Part shown: in pieces, positions 48,552-57,858 of the stretch
Position numbering within the stretch: position 1 is the stretch's first letter
Layout: each line of letters opens with the position of its first letter
DNA from: CADEEN01 sp963751775
GTDB lineage: Bacteria > Pseudomonadota > Gammaproteobacteria > Burkholderiales > Burkholderiaceae_C
Assembly (NCBI GenBank): GCA_963751775.1
Contig: CAVVVW010000002.1
Location: 1-64,000 of the forward strand
Direction: 5' to 3'
DNA: 64,000 bases
Program-made: the position numbers and the translations under genes
The notes under the pieces: generated by a model
What the model saw: the letters and a program-made list of their open reading frames with translations, nothing else
Databases searched by the model: none
What the model was told of the DNA's origin: nothing

Positions 48552-48565
48552 GCGATGCGAGGCAC

Positions 48566-49927
48566 TCAGGCCCGCTTCAGCGCGGGCTGGGCGAACATCT
48601 CCTCCATCGCCTTGCGCGTGCGGTAGGCGTTGGTCGTGGTGTCCATCGCCACGTCGGCCCAGCAGAGCGACTGGCCCTGCTTGACCGGCCGCGTGAGCTT
48701 GACGTTGTGCGCCAGGCCCAGCGGCAGCCCACCCATCGCCGCCGATGTGGCCGCCGGCAGCAGCTTGCCCCACACGGTGTAGCCGCCCTCGCCGTCGAGC
48801 ATCTCGCCGACCTGCAGGTCGCGCTTGGCGGTGGCCACCACATCGGCGTTCCAGCCGGTGGCCACGCCGGTGGGCTCGCCGCGCAGGGCCACGCTGGCCA
48901 CCGACACGCCGACTTCGAGCCCGATCAGGTGCCAGCGCTTGTAGAGCGTGAAGTAGCGCCCGCTGGGGTCGGTGTGGGCGTTGTATTCCTCGAAGCAGTG
49001 CTTGATGTAATCCGTCTCGGCCTCGACCGTGACCCACACGCCCATGCGGATGTCGTACCCGATCTTGCGGCCATCGGCCTCGAGCGAGGAGATGACCTCG
49101 ACCATGCCCTTTCTTTCCAGCACGCCGCCTTCGCTGACCGGGCGCGTGACGAACGGGATGTCTTCGACGCTGGCCGGCGGATACAGCAGGCCGTTGCTCG
49201 GCACGCCCAGGCCGGTGGCGTTGGCTGACCGCGGTGCTTTCGATCGACGGCTTGCTGCCGTCGAGAAAGCTGTTGAACATCTTCGGGTTCAGGCCGCCGC
49301 GCGCGGCCTGCTCGGGCGTCAGGCCGTAGTAGCCCCACACGGTGTCGGGCGTGCTCTGCGCAAAGTGCGGCAACCACTTGTGGCCGCGCCCCGCCGCCAC
49401 GACCGGGAAGCCGCAGGTGCGTGCCCAGTCGACCAGGTCGCAGATCAGCGCCGGCTGGTCGCCGAAGGCCAGCGAATAGACGCACGCCGGCCTCGGCCGC
49501 CTTGCGCGCCAGCAGCGGGCCGCAGAACGCGTCGGCCTCGACGGTCACGTTGACCACATGCTTGCGCTGCGCGAACGCCTCCAGGCAATGGTCGACGGCG
49601 GCCACCGGGTTGCCGGTGCATTCGACGACCACGTCGACCGCCGGATGGCGCACCAGCGCCTGCCAATCGTCGCCGACGAACGTGGTGCCGCTCTTCGCCC
49701 GCGTCGTCCAGCGACTTGGCCGACGTGCGCTGCGGCGCCCAGCCGACACGCTCGAGGTTGGTCCGTGCCGCAGCGGGCGACAGATCGGCAATGCCGACCA
49801 GATGCACGCCCGGCGTGCGCGGAACCTGCGCCAGGTACATCGAGCCGAACTTGCCGGCGCCGATGAGGCCGATGCGAATCGGCTTGCCATCGGCTTGGCG
49901 TTGCTGAAGTTTGCTGTACAGACTCAT
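48566..49927 (-). CDS. NAD(P)-dependent oxidoreductase with SAF domain, copy 2 (about three frame breaks)
   Basis: About 453 residues when breaks near 49695, 49470 and 49225 are bridged. Rossmann motif I-G-L-I-G-A-G-K-F-G-S-M at the N-terminus; A-V-D-V-V-V-E-C-T-G-N-P in the second frame parallels the same position in copy 1; G-V-W-V-T-V-E-A-E-T and R-D-L-Q-V-G-E-M-L-D (SAF-like) near the end. Start ATG at 49927 with GGAG upstream. Paired with tctC receptor 3. Substrate unknown. Confidence 0.75.
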
Positions 49928-49982
49928 TTCAGTGGCTCCGCTCTACTCAACATTGGCCTTGCCGACTGTAGCGCGGCAAAGT

Positions 49983-50207
49983 CGCGCCCGGGCAGGCGGC
50001 AGCGCTTCGGCGAAGCGGTCGGTGCTGCGCACCGACTGCCCTGCGGTGCTCGGCCTTGTGGCCCGTCGCACAACTCGCTGCGCTCACTGCGTTCGCTACG
50101 CTCAGACAGGGTGCGACAAGTCAGATCACGAGGCGCGCTGCGCGCGCGGGCCACAAGACCTGTGCTCCTCGGCGCCCCGCAGGCGCGCTGCCACCTGCCC
50201 GGGCGCG
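49983..50207. repeat. Foldback module I (225 bp)
   Basis: The ends are inverted 23-nt arms (49983-50005 and 50185-50207) matching at 22 of 23 positions. Inside, CTTGTGGCCCG (50055-50065) pairs with CGGGCCACAAG (50148-50158). The whole unit can fold on itself. It is a diverged inverted copy of module II. No coding sequence: both strands are open only because of G+C richness and give repetitive S-L-R-S-L-R-S-type peptides. Confidence 0.8.
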
Positions 50208-50258
50208 CCTTTGCGGAACCTACGGTGGTGTGCGATGGAAGACCACCTATGCTGGCCT

Positions 50259-50491
50259 TCGCGGCAGGCGGTACCCGGCAGGGGCGATTTGTGGGGCGGC
50301 GAGGAGCACAGGGCTGGGGTCGGCGCGCGCAGCGCGCTTCGTGATCTGACTCGCCGCACCTGTCCGAGCGCAGTGAGCGCAGCGAACGTAGCGAGTTGTG
50401 CGGCGCGACCCCAGGCCGAGCACCGCAGCGAAGTCGGCGCAAAGCGCCGACCGCTCCAGCATGAGCCCCTGCCGGGTACCGCCTGCCGCGA
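50259..50491. repeat. Foldback module II (233 bp)
   Basis: The terminal arms are perfect 27-bp inverted repeats (50259-50285 and 50465-50491). Inside, CTGGGGTCG at about 50313-50321 pairs with CGACCCCAG at about 50406-50414. The core shares blocks with module I in inverse orientation, for example GAGGAGCACAGG, the TGATCTGACT region, GCGAGTTGTGCG and GGCCGAGCACCGCAG, while arm sequences differ between modules. This keeps the fold but not the stem sequences. Confidence 0.8.
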
Positions 50492-50561
50492 CGCGCAGAT
50501 CCGACCGCAAGGGCGGCCGACGACAAACCAGTGCCAGGCGCCGCCCGCCTGAAGTCCAACG

Positions 50562-51443
50562 TCACGCAGCCTGCTTGGCGTCGGCGTTCAATTCGCTCGA
50601 CGTGACGAGCGCGCTCGCCGGCATGCCGCTCTTCCAGGGCAGATCGACCGGGTAGTCGACCAGCAGGCAGTCGTCAGGCAGGCACTCGATGGGCGTGAAG
50701 TCGCGGTGGGCGATGTACTCGGGCCGCTTGAAGCGGCGGATGTGGTTGCTGACCGCGCACAGGCTGAGGTAGACGCTGACCCGGTTCCACGGCGACAGGT
50801 TGCTGGTCGAGGCATGGACCAGGCAGGAGTGGAACAGGATCATCGAACCGGCCGGCCCCTTGGGGCTGACGATGCCGCCGTTCTTGCCACCCGCGCGCTG
50901 CACCAGCTGCGCAATCAGCTCGTTGTCGACCGTCCACAGCGGATAACTCGTCGTCGTCAGGTCGTGCCTGGCATCGATCACGCCCTTCTTGTGGCTGCCC
51001 GGGATGAACATCAGCGGGCCGTTGAACTCGTTCACGTCGTCGAGGAAGATGGCCACGTTCATGGCCCGCTCGGTGGGCATCAGGTCGTCGTTCTTCCAGG
51101 TGCCGTAGTCCTGGTGCCATTGCCAGACATCGCCCTCGAAGGCCATCTTGCCGTTGATCTTGAACTGGTGCATGTACAGCGCTTCGCCGAGCAAGTCCTG
51201 CACCGGCTCGACCATGCGCGGGTGGCGCGCCAGGCGGGCGAAGGGTTCGCTGACCAGGTGCGCGGCGAAGTTGGTGCGCACGGCGTCGGAGTCCTTCTCG
51301 CGCACGTTGTACGGCTCGCGCCGGCCGTACAGCGCGGGTACGGCATCGAGCATGGACTGCATTTCCCGGCCGCTGAACAGGGCGGGGAAGAACAGGTAGC
51401 CGTCGCGGTCGAAGGCCGCGCGTTGCTCGGGCGTCAGTCTCAT
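50562..51443 (-). CDS. Phytanoyl-CoA dioxygenase (PhyH) family protein
   Basis: 293 residues, intact. Fe(II)/2-oxoglutarate dioxygenase fold: F-D-R-D-G-Y-L-F-F-P near the N-terminus; iron ligands W-H-Q-D-Y-G (HxD) near residue 117 and the distal H-A-S-T-S-N-L-S near residue 218; V-F-I-P-G-S-H-K-like motif (M-F-I-P-G-S-H-K). It would hydroxylate a small substrate, as ectoine hydroxylase-like members do. Start ATG at 51443 with GGAG upstream. Next to the SAF/tctC locus, but separated by the foldback region. Confidence 0.9.
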   Translation of the reverse strand: MRLTPEQRAAFDRDGYLFFPALFSGREMQSMLDAVPALYGRREPYNVREKDSDAVRTNFAAHLVSEPFARLARHPRMVEPVQDLLGEALYMHQFKINGKMAFEGDVWQWHQDYGTWKNDDLMPTERAMNVAIFLDDVNEFNGPLMFIPGSHKKGVIDARHDLTTTSYPLWTVDNELIAQLVQRAGGKNGGIVSPKGPAGSMILFHSCLVHASTSNLSPWNRVSVYLSLCAVSNHIRRFKRPEYIAHRDFTPIECLPDDCLLVDYPVDLPWKSGMPASALVTSSELNADAKQAA

Positions 51444-51530
51444 GTTCGCTCTCCTGCGGCCGGAAGCCGCGCCAGGTGCTCGCTCGGCACGCTCGTTCAT
51501 GCGGCCAATATACGCGCGGTCGCCGGCGCG

Positions 51531-52431
51531 TCAACGGCGCGTCGACAGCCAGATGCCGGGCAGGATCAGCAGCGCCCCCACCAGGTGGAACCACTCGACG
51601 CGCTCGCCGAGCACGGCCCACGCGATGACCGCGCTGTACAGCGGCCCGAGGTAGAGCACCACGCCCACGCGCGCCGCACCGAGCACGCGCTGCATGAACG
51701 AATAGGCGCCGTAGGCACCGGCACCGGGCAGCAGCGCCGCGGCGAGCACCAGGCCGGCGCTTTGCCACGACAGCCGTCGAAGGCAGCCAGTACAGCGCCT
51801 CCCACAACGTGAACGGCAGCAGCACCAGCACGCCGCCGCAGGCGGTCAAGGTCAGGCGCGCCAGCGTGCCGAACGCCGACGGCCAGGCGCGCAACAGCAA
51901 CGAGTAGGCGGTCCAGCACAGCACCGCGACGGCGACCCACAGGTCGCCCGGGTTGACGCCCAGGTGCAGGGCCGCGGCCCACTCGCCCTTGAACAGGATG
52001 TGCACGACGCCGATCACGGCCAGCAGCACGCCGAACGCCTGCTTCAAGCCGAACGCCTCGCGCAGCCACCAGGCCGAGGCCAGCGCGATCAGCACCGGCG
52101 AGGCGGCATAGATCAGGCCGATGTTGACGGCCAGCGTGCTGCGCCCGCCGATGTAGACGAAGGCGCCGCAGACCCACATCCCGAGTGCGCCGAGCACGAT
52201 GAACTGCCCGGCCTCGGCGCGGATCAGGTGCCGCTTGGCCACCAGTTCGCGCCAGCAGAACGGGCCGAGGATCAGCACCGCCACGCACCAGCGCCCCAGC
52301 GCCAGCATGTGCGGCGCGATCTCGCCGATCGCCCAGCGCGCGACCAGGTAGTTCACGCTCCACATCGCCGGGGTGATGAAGATCAGCGCGGTGGCCAGGC
52401 GCACCTGCGCCGCGCGTGCACTGGCCGTCAT
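51531..52431 (-). CDS. EamA/DMT-family transporter (frame break)
   Basis: About 299 residues with ten predicted helices in two EamA repeats: first W-S-V-N-Y-L-V-A-R-W near residue 23, second G-A-Y-G-A-Y-S-F-M-Q. One base too many near 51775 separates repeat 2 into another frame (ending W-L-S-T-R-R). Inner-membrane metabolite exporter of unknown substrate. Starts four nt after the uracil-DNA glycosylase stop, so it is likely the last gene of the tsaB-rimI-udg run. Confidence 0.83.
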
Positions 52432-52435
52432 CGTG

Positions 52436-53305
52436 TCAACCTGGCTCCACGAGCGTTGCCGCCAGGCACAGGTCTTCCCAGGCGCGGGCCTTGTCGGCCG
52501 GCGTGCGCAGCAGGTACGCCGGGTGGTAGGTCACGATCACCGGCACGCCGCGCCAGGCATGTGCGCGGCCGCGCAGCTTGCCCAGCGGCTCGGTGCTGGC
52601 CAGCAGCGCCTGCGCCGCGAAGCGGCCCATGGCCAGGATGATGCGCGGCTGCACCAGCGCGATCTGGCGTTCGAGGAACGGCGCGCAGGTCGCGGTCTCG
52701 GCCGGCTCGGGGTTGCGGTTCTTCGGCGGCCGGCACTTGAGGGTGTTGGCGATGTAGACCTGTCGCTCGGGCGGCGCCTCGGCGCGCGTCAGGCCGATCG
52801 CGTGCAGCATGTTGTCGAGCAACTGCCCGGCGAGGCCGACGAAGGGCTCGCCCTGGCGGTCTTCCTGCTCGCCGGGCGCTTCGCCGACGATCATCCAGTG
52901 CGCACGCGGGTGGCCGACGCCGAAGACGGTCTGCTGGCGCGATTCGCACAGCGCGCAGGCGCGGCACGAGGCCACGGCCTCGCGCAATGCGGCCCAGTCG
53001 AGCGTGGCGATCTCTTGGACGAGCGCAGGCGTTCGGGCCGAGCCCGTCGAAGCCGGCATGCTCTGCGCACGGTCTTCTTTCGACGGGCCCGGAGGGCGTC
53101 GCCGGCGCGAGCGCGGAGCGGTCGGCTGCCGGCGCTGCCACACGCGGCGGCGTCGCGGGCACGCGGGGCGCCGTGACGGACGGCGGCGGCGCATGCGGGG
53201 CCGTGCGGGCGCCGTCGACGCTTGCGGCGGCGGCGCCGCCTCCGGCCCGAACAGCCGGATGCCCATCGCCCTCAGCATCGCGCGCTGGCGTTCACTCCAG
53301 CGCAT
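52436..53305 (-). CDS. Type-4 uracil-DNA glycosylase (Fe-S), with an odd linker
   Basis: 289 residues. Removes uracil from DNA. The core (about 97-289) has the cluster cysteines C-R-A-C-A-L-C, the active-site G-E-A-P-G-E-Q-E-D and the C-terminal T-Y-H-P-A-Y-L-L. K-C-R-P-P-K-N-R-N-P and a further Cys (A-T-C-A-P-F) supply the other Fe-S ligands. Residues 35-90 are a strange Arg/Pro-rich linker; a different frame there gives a normal Ala/Pro linker, so compensating base errors or a repeat insertion (53036-53095) are likely. Overlaps rimI by 14 nt. Confidence 0.9.
   Translation of the reverse strand: MRWSERQRAMLRAMGIRLFGPEAAPPPQASTAPARPRMRRRRPSRRPACPRRRRVWQRRQPTAPRSRRRRPPGPSKEDRAQSMPASTGSARTPALVQEIATLDWAALREAVASCRACALCESRQQTVFGVGHPRAHWMIVGEAPGEQEDRQGEPFVGLAGQLLDNMLHAIGLTRAEAPPERQVYIANTLKCRPPKNRNPEPAETATCAPFLERQIALVQPRIILAMGRFAAQALLASTEPLGKLRGRAHAWRGVPVIVTYHPAYLLRTPADKARAWEDLCLAATLVEPG
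53036..53095. repeat. REP-like palindrome inside the glycosylase linker
   Basis: GCCCGTCGAA (53042-53051) and TTCGACGGGC (53079-53088) form a 10-bp inverted repeat. The surrounding sequence (GTTCGGGCCGAGCCCGTCGAAG) has the style of the TTCGAC/GTCGAA palindromic repeats found between genes of many Proteobacteria. Here it lies within the coding frame and encodes the S-M-P-A-S-T-G-S-A-R linker segment. Confidence 0.5.
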
Positions 53306-53789
53306 CGCGGCCCTCGGTGAGCGGCAGCCGCATCACGCAGGCGTCCTCGCGCCGGCCGGCCGCGGCAGGGTAGTAGCCGCGGCGCCAGCCGACCTGCGTG
53401 AATCCATAGCGGCGATAGACCTCGCGCGCGCGCCGGTTGCTCTCGCGCACCTCGAGCCAGAGCCACAGCGCGCCGTCGGCGCGGCATTGCGCCACCAGTG
53501 CGTCGAGCAGGCCGCGCGCCAGGCCGCCATGCTGCCGGCTCGGCGCCACGGTCAGGTTGAGCAGGTGCATCTCCTGCACGCCGGCCATCGCGACGCAATA
53601 GGCACACAGCGCACCGTCGGCCGCGCGCAGGGTGTGCGCGCTGTAGCCGGCGGCCAGCGAGTCGATGAAGTTGCCACGCGTCCAGGGAAACTCGTAGACG
53701 CTGTCCTCGATGGCCAGCACGGCGTCGAGATCGGCGACGGTCATCGCCTCGCGGCGCAGCCCGCCTTGCGCACGCAGCACGGCGCTCAT
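53292..53789 (-). CDS. rimI: Ribosomal protein S18 alanine N-acetyltransferase
   Basis: 165 residues, intact. GNAT fold: D-S-V-Y-E-F-P-W-T near residue 30 (RimI-type), acetyl-CoA motif V-A-P-S-R-Q-H-G-G-L-A-R-G-L-L near residue 82, and E-V-R-E-S-N-R-R-A-R-E-V-Y-R-R-Y-G-F near residue 113, the hallmark RimI helix. Placed between tsaB and udg, as in many Burkholderiales. Its 3' end overlaps the udg start. Confidence 0.94.
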   Translation of the reverse strand: MSAVLRAQGGLRREAMTVADLDAVLAIEDSVYEFPWTRGNFIDSLAAGYSAHTLRAADGALCAYCVAMAGVQEMHLLNLTVAPSRQHGGLARGLLDALVAQCRADGALWLWLEVRESNRRAREVYRRYGFTQVGWRRGYYPAAAGRREDACVMRLPLTEGRDALE

Positions 53790-53843
53790 GGGCGCCCCCG
53801 CGCGCTTCGCGCCGCAGGACTTGCCTTGGGCGCGGCCGTTCGT

Positions 53844-54600
53844 TCATGCGACACCGGCGGCCGCGGCCTTCGCGGCCTTCGCGACGTCGCGCTCGGCCGT
53901 CGTCAGCGCCACCTTGTCGCGCAGGTACAGCGGCAGCGCCAGCGCGGCGTCGACCGCTTCGCCGCGTTGCCAGGCCGCGCGGGCCAGGCGCGCCAGCGCC
54001 GCGGCGCGGTCGTGCGGCGTCGGCAGCTGCAGCGCCGCCGCGCAGGGCAGGCGCGGCCCGAACGCGGTCGAGCGCCGTGCCGGCGACGCAGGCGGGCGGG
54101 TCGCGCTGCCAGGCAGCGTCGAGCGCCGCCAGCGGCCACAGCGCCGGCGCCTGCACGGTGGCCCAGTGCGCGCCGTCGCGGCGGTAGGCCGCGGCATAGA
54201 CCTCGTCCATGCGCGCGTCCATCGCGACCCAGACATCGGTCGCGCCATGCGCCGCGAACGCGTCTTCGGCCAGCAATGCCAGGCTGTCGATGGCCAGCAC
54301 CGGCAACGCGGCGCCGAGGGCCAGGCCCTGGGCCACCGAGCAGGCCGTGCGCAGGCCCGTGAACGCGCCCGGCCCGCGGCCGAAGGCGATCGCGTCGAGG
54401 TCGCCAAGCGCGAGGCCCGCGCGTTCGAGCAGCGCAAAGACCAGCGGCAGCAGGCGCTGCGAGGCCAGCGGCCCGCCGGCCTCGTCGGCGACCCATTGCC
54501 GATCGCCGTCGACCACCGCCACGGCCAGGCGTTCGGTGGCGGTATCCAGCGCCAACAGCCGCGGCGAATGCGGGCTGGCGAGCGGCGTGGCGGAACTCAT
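53844..54600 (-). CDS. tsaB: tRNA t6A synthesis protein TsaB (frame break)
   Basis: About 252 residues. Inactive ASKHA/Kae1 paralogue that scaffolds TsaD and TsaE in threonylcarbamoylation of A37. L-A-L-D-T-A-T-E-R near residue 16, A-F-G-R-G-P-G-A-F-T-G-L-R near residue 72 and V-A-M-D-A-R-M-D-E-V-Y near residue 122 are typical. A break at about 54060 (one extra base) moves the last 70 residues to another frame. Essential in most bacteria, so the break is probably an error. Start ATG at 54600; divergent from dacB. Confidence 0.92.
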
Positions 54601-54634
54601 GCAGCCAGTGTATGACGCTGCTCTGCATGCGATC

Positions 54635-56113
54635 ATGGCGGCGATGTGGATGCGCCTGTCACTGCTGATCGTCGGCCTCGGGGCCCTGCTGTCGGCGCCG
54701 CCGTGCGACGCTGCGGACGCGCGCGGGCTGCCGCCGGCGGTCGAGCGCGTCTTGCGCCGCGAAGGCGTGCCGCCCGACGCCGTCGCGGTGCTGGTGCAGG
54801 AGGCCGGCAGCACGACGCCGCGGCTGGCGCTGAATGCGCAAAAGCCGGTCAACCCGGCGTCGCTGGCCAAACTGCTGACGACCTACGCCGCGCTCGACCA
54901 GCTCGGCCCGAGCTTCACCTGGCAGACGCCGGTGTGGCTGGCCGGCCGGGTGCAGGACGGCGTGCTCGAAGGCAACCTGCACCTGCAGGGCCGCGGCGAC
55001 CCCAAGCTGACGCTCGAGCGGCTGTGGCTGCTGGTGCAGCGGCTGCGCCAGATGGGCATCGCCGAAATCCGCGGCGACATCGTGCTCGACCAGAGCGCCT
55101 TCGCGGTGCCCGAGATTTCGACCGCCGAGTTCGACAACGAGCCGCTGCGGCCCTACAACGCGCGGCCGCAGGCGCTGCTGCTGAACCTGAATGCGGTGCT
55201 CTACACCTTCACGCCCGACGCGGCGGCGGGCGTGGCGCGGGTGTCGGCCGAACCCGCCCTGCAAGGCTTGCAGGTCGACGCCACGCTGCCGCTGGCCGGC
55301 GGCCCGTGCAACGACTGGCGCGCCGCATTGAAGGCCACGCCGGGCGACACCGAACGCATGCGCTTTGCCGGCAGCTACCCGCTGGCCTGCGGCGAGCGAA
55401 CCTGGCCGCTGGCCTACCCCGACGCCCGGCTGTACGCGGCGCGCCTGCTGTCCACGCTGTGGCACGGCGCGGGCGGGCGCCTCACCGGCAGCGTGCGCGA
55501 AGGCCCGGCGCCCGAGGGCGTCAAGCCGAGCTTCGAGATCGCCTCGCCGCCGTTGGCCGAGGTGGTGCGCGACATCAACAAGTACAGCAACAACGTGATG
55601 GCCCAGCAACTGCTGCTGACGCTGGCACTGCAGCGCCCGGGCACCACGCGCGCGACGCCCGAGGCCGCGCGCGAGGTGCTGCGCGAATGGATGCAGCTGC
55701 GGCTGGGCGCATCGCTCGACGGCGTGGTGATCGACAACGGCTCGGGCCTGTCGCGCGACACGCGCGTCTCGGCCGCCTTGCTCGCGCGCGCACTGCAGGC
55801 CGCCTGGGCCGGCCCGGTGATGCCCGAGCTGATGGCCTCGCTGCCGGTGAACGGCCTGGACGGCACGCTGCGCGAGGCCCAGTCGCGCGCCGGCATGGCG
55901 CACCTGAAGACCGGCTCGCTGCGCGGCGTCGCGGGCGTGGCCGGCTACGTGCTCGGCAGCAGCGGCAAACGCTACGTGCTGGTGGCCATCGTCAACCACC
56001 CCAACGCCAACGCCGCCAAGCCGGCGCTCGACGCACTGGTGCAATGGACCATCGACGACGGCGCGCCGCGCATGACGAGGCCGGCCGAACCCAGCCGCGA
56101 GAGCGCACGCTGA
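54635..56113 (+). CDS. dacB: D-alanyl-D-alanine carboxypeptidase/endopeptidase (PBP4)
   Basis: 492 residues from the ATG at 54635; ATGs at 54644 and 54650 are also possible. Sec signal peptide ends C-D-A-A-D. Peptidase S13 motifs: S-L-A-K (Ser 76, Lys 79), S-N-N in K-Y-S-N-N-V-M, and K-T-G-S near the C-terminus. Trims and hydrolyses peptidoglycan cross-links in the periplasm. Intact. Its stop overlaps the start of the SemiSWEET gene (TGATG). Confidence 0.95.
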   Translation: MAAMWMRLSLLIVGLGALLSAPPCDAADARGLPPAVERVLRREGVPPDAVAVLVQEAGSTTPRLALNAQKPVNPASLAKLLTTYAALDQLGPSFTWQTPVWLAGRVQDGVLEGNLHLQGRGDPKLTLERLWLLVQRLRQMGIAEIRGDIVLDQSAFAVPEISTAEFDNEPLRPYNARPQALLLNLNAVLYTFTPDAAAGVARVSAEPALQGLQVDATLPLAGGPCNDWRAALKATPGDTERMRFAGSYPLACGERTWPLAYPDARLYAARLLSTLWHGAGGRLTGSVREGPAPEGVKPSFEIASPPLAEVVRDINKYSNNVMAQQLLLTLALQRPGTTRATPEAAREVLREWMQLRLGASLDGVVIDNGSGLSRDTRVSAALLARALQAAWAGPVMPELMASLPVNGLDGTLREAQSRAGMAHLKTGSLRGVAGVAGYVLGSSGKRYVLVAIVNHPNANAAKPALDALVQWTIDDGAPRMTRPAEPSRESAR

Positions 56114-56385
56114 TGGCGGCCGATGCCATCATCGAGTGGACCGGCTACGCCGCGGCCAGCCTGACCACCTTGTCGTTCCTGCCGCAGGCCTGGTTGACAT
56201 TGCGCACGCGCAATGTGGCGGGCATCTCGACCGCGATGTACGGCGTGTTCACGCTCGGCACCGCGCTGTGGCTGGCCTGGGGCGTGCAGATCGGCGCCTG
56301 GGCCGTCGTCGCCGCCAACGCCATCACGCTGGTGCTGGCCTCGTCGATCCTGGCGATGAAGGTCTGGCTGTCGTGGCGGGCGTGA
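56113..56385 (+). CDS. SemiSWEET / PQ-loop transporter
   Basis: 90 residues, three membrane helices. The PQ-loop motif L-P-Q-A-W is near residue 24, preceded by T-T-L-S-F, and followed by R-N-V-A-G-I-S and the M-Y-G-V-F-T-L-G turn, typical of bacterial SemiSWEET sugar uniporters that work as dimers. Start ATG at 56113 overlaps the dacB stop. Coupling with a cell-wall hydrolase may only reflect shared transcription. Confidence 0.9.
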   Translation: MAADAIIEWTGYAAASLTTLSFLPQAWLTLRTRNVAGISTAMYGVFTLGTALWLAWGVQIGAWAVVAANAITLVLASSILAMKVWLSWRA

Positions 56386-56391
56386 AAGAAA

Positions 56392-56418
56392 AAGGGCCGG
56401 CGCGAGGCGCCGGCCCTT
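56392..56418 (-). terminator. Rho-independent terminator
   Basis: A perfect 12-bp stem AAGGGCCGGCGC (56392-56403) pairs with GCGCCGGCCCTT (56407-56418) around a GAG loop. On the minus strand it is followed by a T-rich run (TTTTCTTTC), so it terminates the SGNH gene ending at 56440. It also sits just after the plus-strand SemiSWEET stop and may serve both directions. Confidence 0.85.
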
Positions 56419-56439
56419 GGCTGGATGTGGCTCAGCCGA

Positions 56440-57619
56440 TCACAGGTTCGGCGGGACCCAGCCGAACGCCTTGATCTGGCTGATCACGTAAGTCGCCGAA
56501 TGTCTTGTGCGCCGCCGGTCGTCGGGTGCACGCCGTCGGCAAAGAACCAGGTCGCTGGCATCTCGCGCCCGTGCGTGATGCGAATTCAGGTTGGGCAACC
56601 CGCTGCCGTGAACGCGCCGCCGGCGCGGCATTGCAGAACAACGCCGAGCCATCGGTGACTCGGCCGCCGGTGATGGCCGCGATCTTCGCCGCGATCGCAG
56701 GCCGTGGCTGGTGACATTGGCGAAGCCGTACGCCGACGGCTGCGCGACGACGTCGGCAAAGCAGGCGCGCGGCATCGATGATCTGCACGCTCGACCCGCT
56801 CAGGCCCGTGAGCAGCGCGCTGTTGAACGCGGCCGGTCATCTGCGTCAGGAACGCCTTGGTCCGGCTGCGGGCAGCGATGCTGCGTAGTCGGGGTGCCGC
56901 CGGATCCGGCAAGGTCATGACAGCCACGCGCGTCGCGCCCTTGGCCACGATCTGGTTCTTGACCAGCGTGGCCAGTTCGGTGCCGGCGGTCTGCATGTTG
57001 GCCACTGCAGTGGTCGGCGTGATCGGCCACTGGCTGACGATCGTCGGCATCTGCACCAGGAAGTCGTTGCCGCCGGTCCAGGCGAAGACGATGTCGTGCC
57101 GCCGAAGCCGCCGAAACGCGCCAGGTGCGCGGCGACCTGGGTCGACTGCAGCGGATCGGTCAGCGCGCCTTGCTGCGTCTTCCATGCCATTGGGGTTGGT
57201 GACGCGCGAGCCGCCTTGGCCGTAGCCGGTGCAGCTCTGCGCCAGGCCGGCTGGCCGCTGCCGGGCAGGGCACGCGCGTGGTGGCGAAGCCGAGCCTCGG
57301 CCTGCGTGATCGGCGACACCGACCTGCGCCGCGACCCACTCGACCCAGATGTCGGCATTGTTGGTGTTGCTCGGCGGCGCGTGTAGCCCGTGTGACGTGT
57401 TGGTCGTGAACTTGCCGCCGAAGAAGGGCGGCGCCCCGGTGCCCTCGTGATCGACGTCGCCGGCGTGTAGGTGCCAAGGTCGGACAGGCTGTCACCGAAC
57501 GAGACCACCTTGCTGACATTGAGTTCCTTGTCGTCCCCGCCGCCGCCGCAAGCGGCAAGCAAGGCCGCGCCAACGATCGCTGAGAGGGCTGACAAATGCC
57601 ATTGACGCCGAGTGGCCAT
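56440..57619 (-). CDS. Secreted SGNH/GDSL lipoprotein esterase (several frame breaks)
   Basis: About 390 residues spread over several frames. Lipoprotein signal with lipobox L-A-A-C-G-G-G-G; block I V-S-F-G-D-S-L-S-D-L-G with the nucleophile Ser; block III W-T-G-G-N-D-F-L; the C-terminal D-G-V-H-P-T catalytic pair is found in one frame near 56540, and the protein ends A-F-G-W-V-P-P-N-L. Start ATG at 57619 with AGGAG six bases upstream. Motifs are all present in order, so the breaks look like errors or very recent decay. Tandem with the SGNH-like gene at 57859. Confidence 0.72.
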
Positions 57620-57858
57620 GGTGTGCTCCTTGGTATTTGAGTGGGTTGGCGCCGCACGATCGGACCTCGTGCGCGCCAATTCACCGGTCACTATACGGTT
57701 GCCAGCGCGCCGGCCCGAGCCGGGTTAACCCACCCAGTTGCGATACGGCTGCACTGGCCGCGTCGCCTTGCTTCGGATCAAGCAACGCGCCCCGCTGCCA
57801 AGCCGCCGGAATGCCCGTGCGGACGACGCCTTGGCAGCCTTGACGCGCGAGCCGTCCC

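Noticed and set aside
49983..50207. Module I as a transposon remnant with classic terminal repeats
   Set aside because: Its ends are not the same sequence as those of module II, there is no obvious target duplication, and no transposase is present; kept as a structural repeat.
49924..50565. Open frames on both strands in the foldback region
   Set aside because: The peptides are reflections of the repeats (S-L-R-S-L-R-S, S-E-R-S-E-R), with no start context; structure explains the region better.
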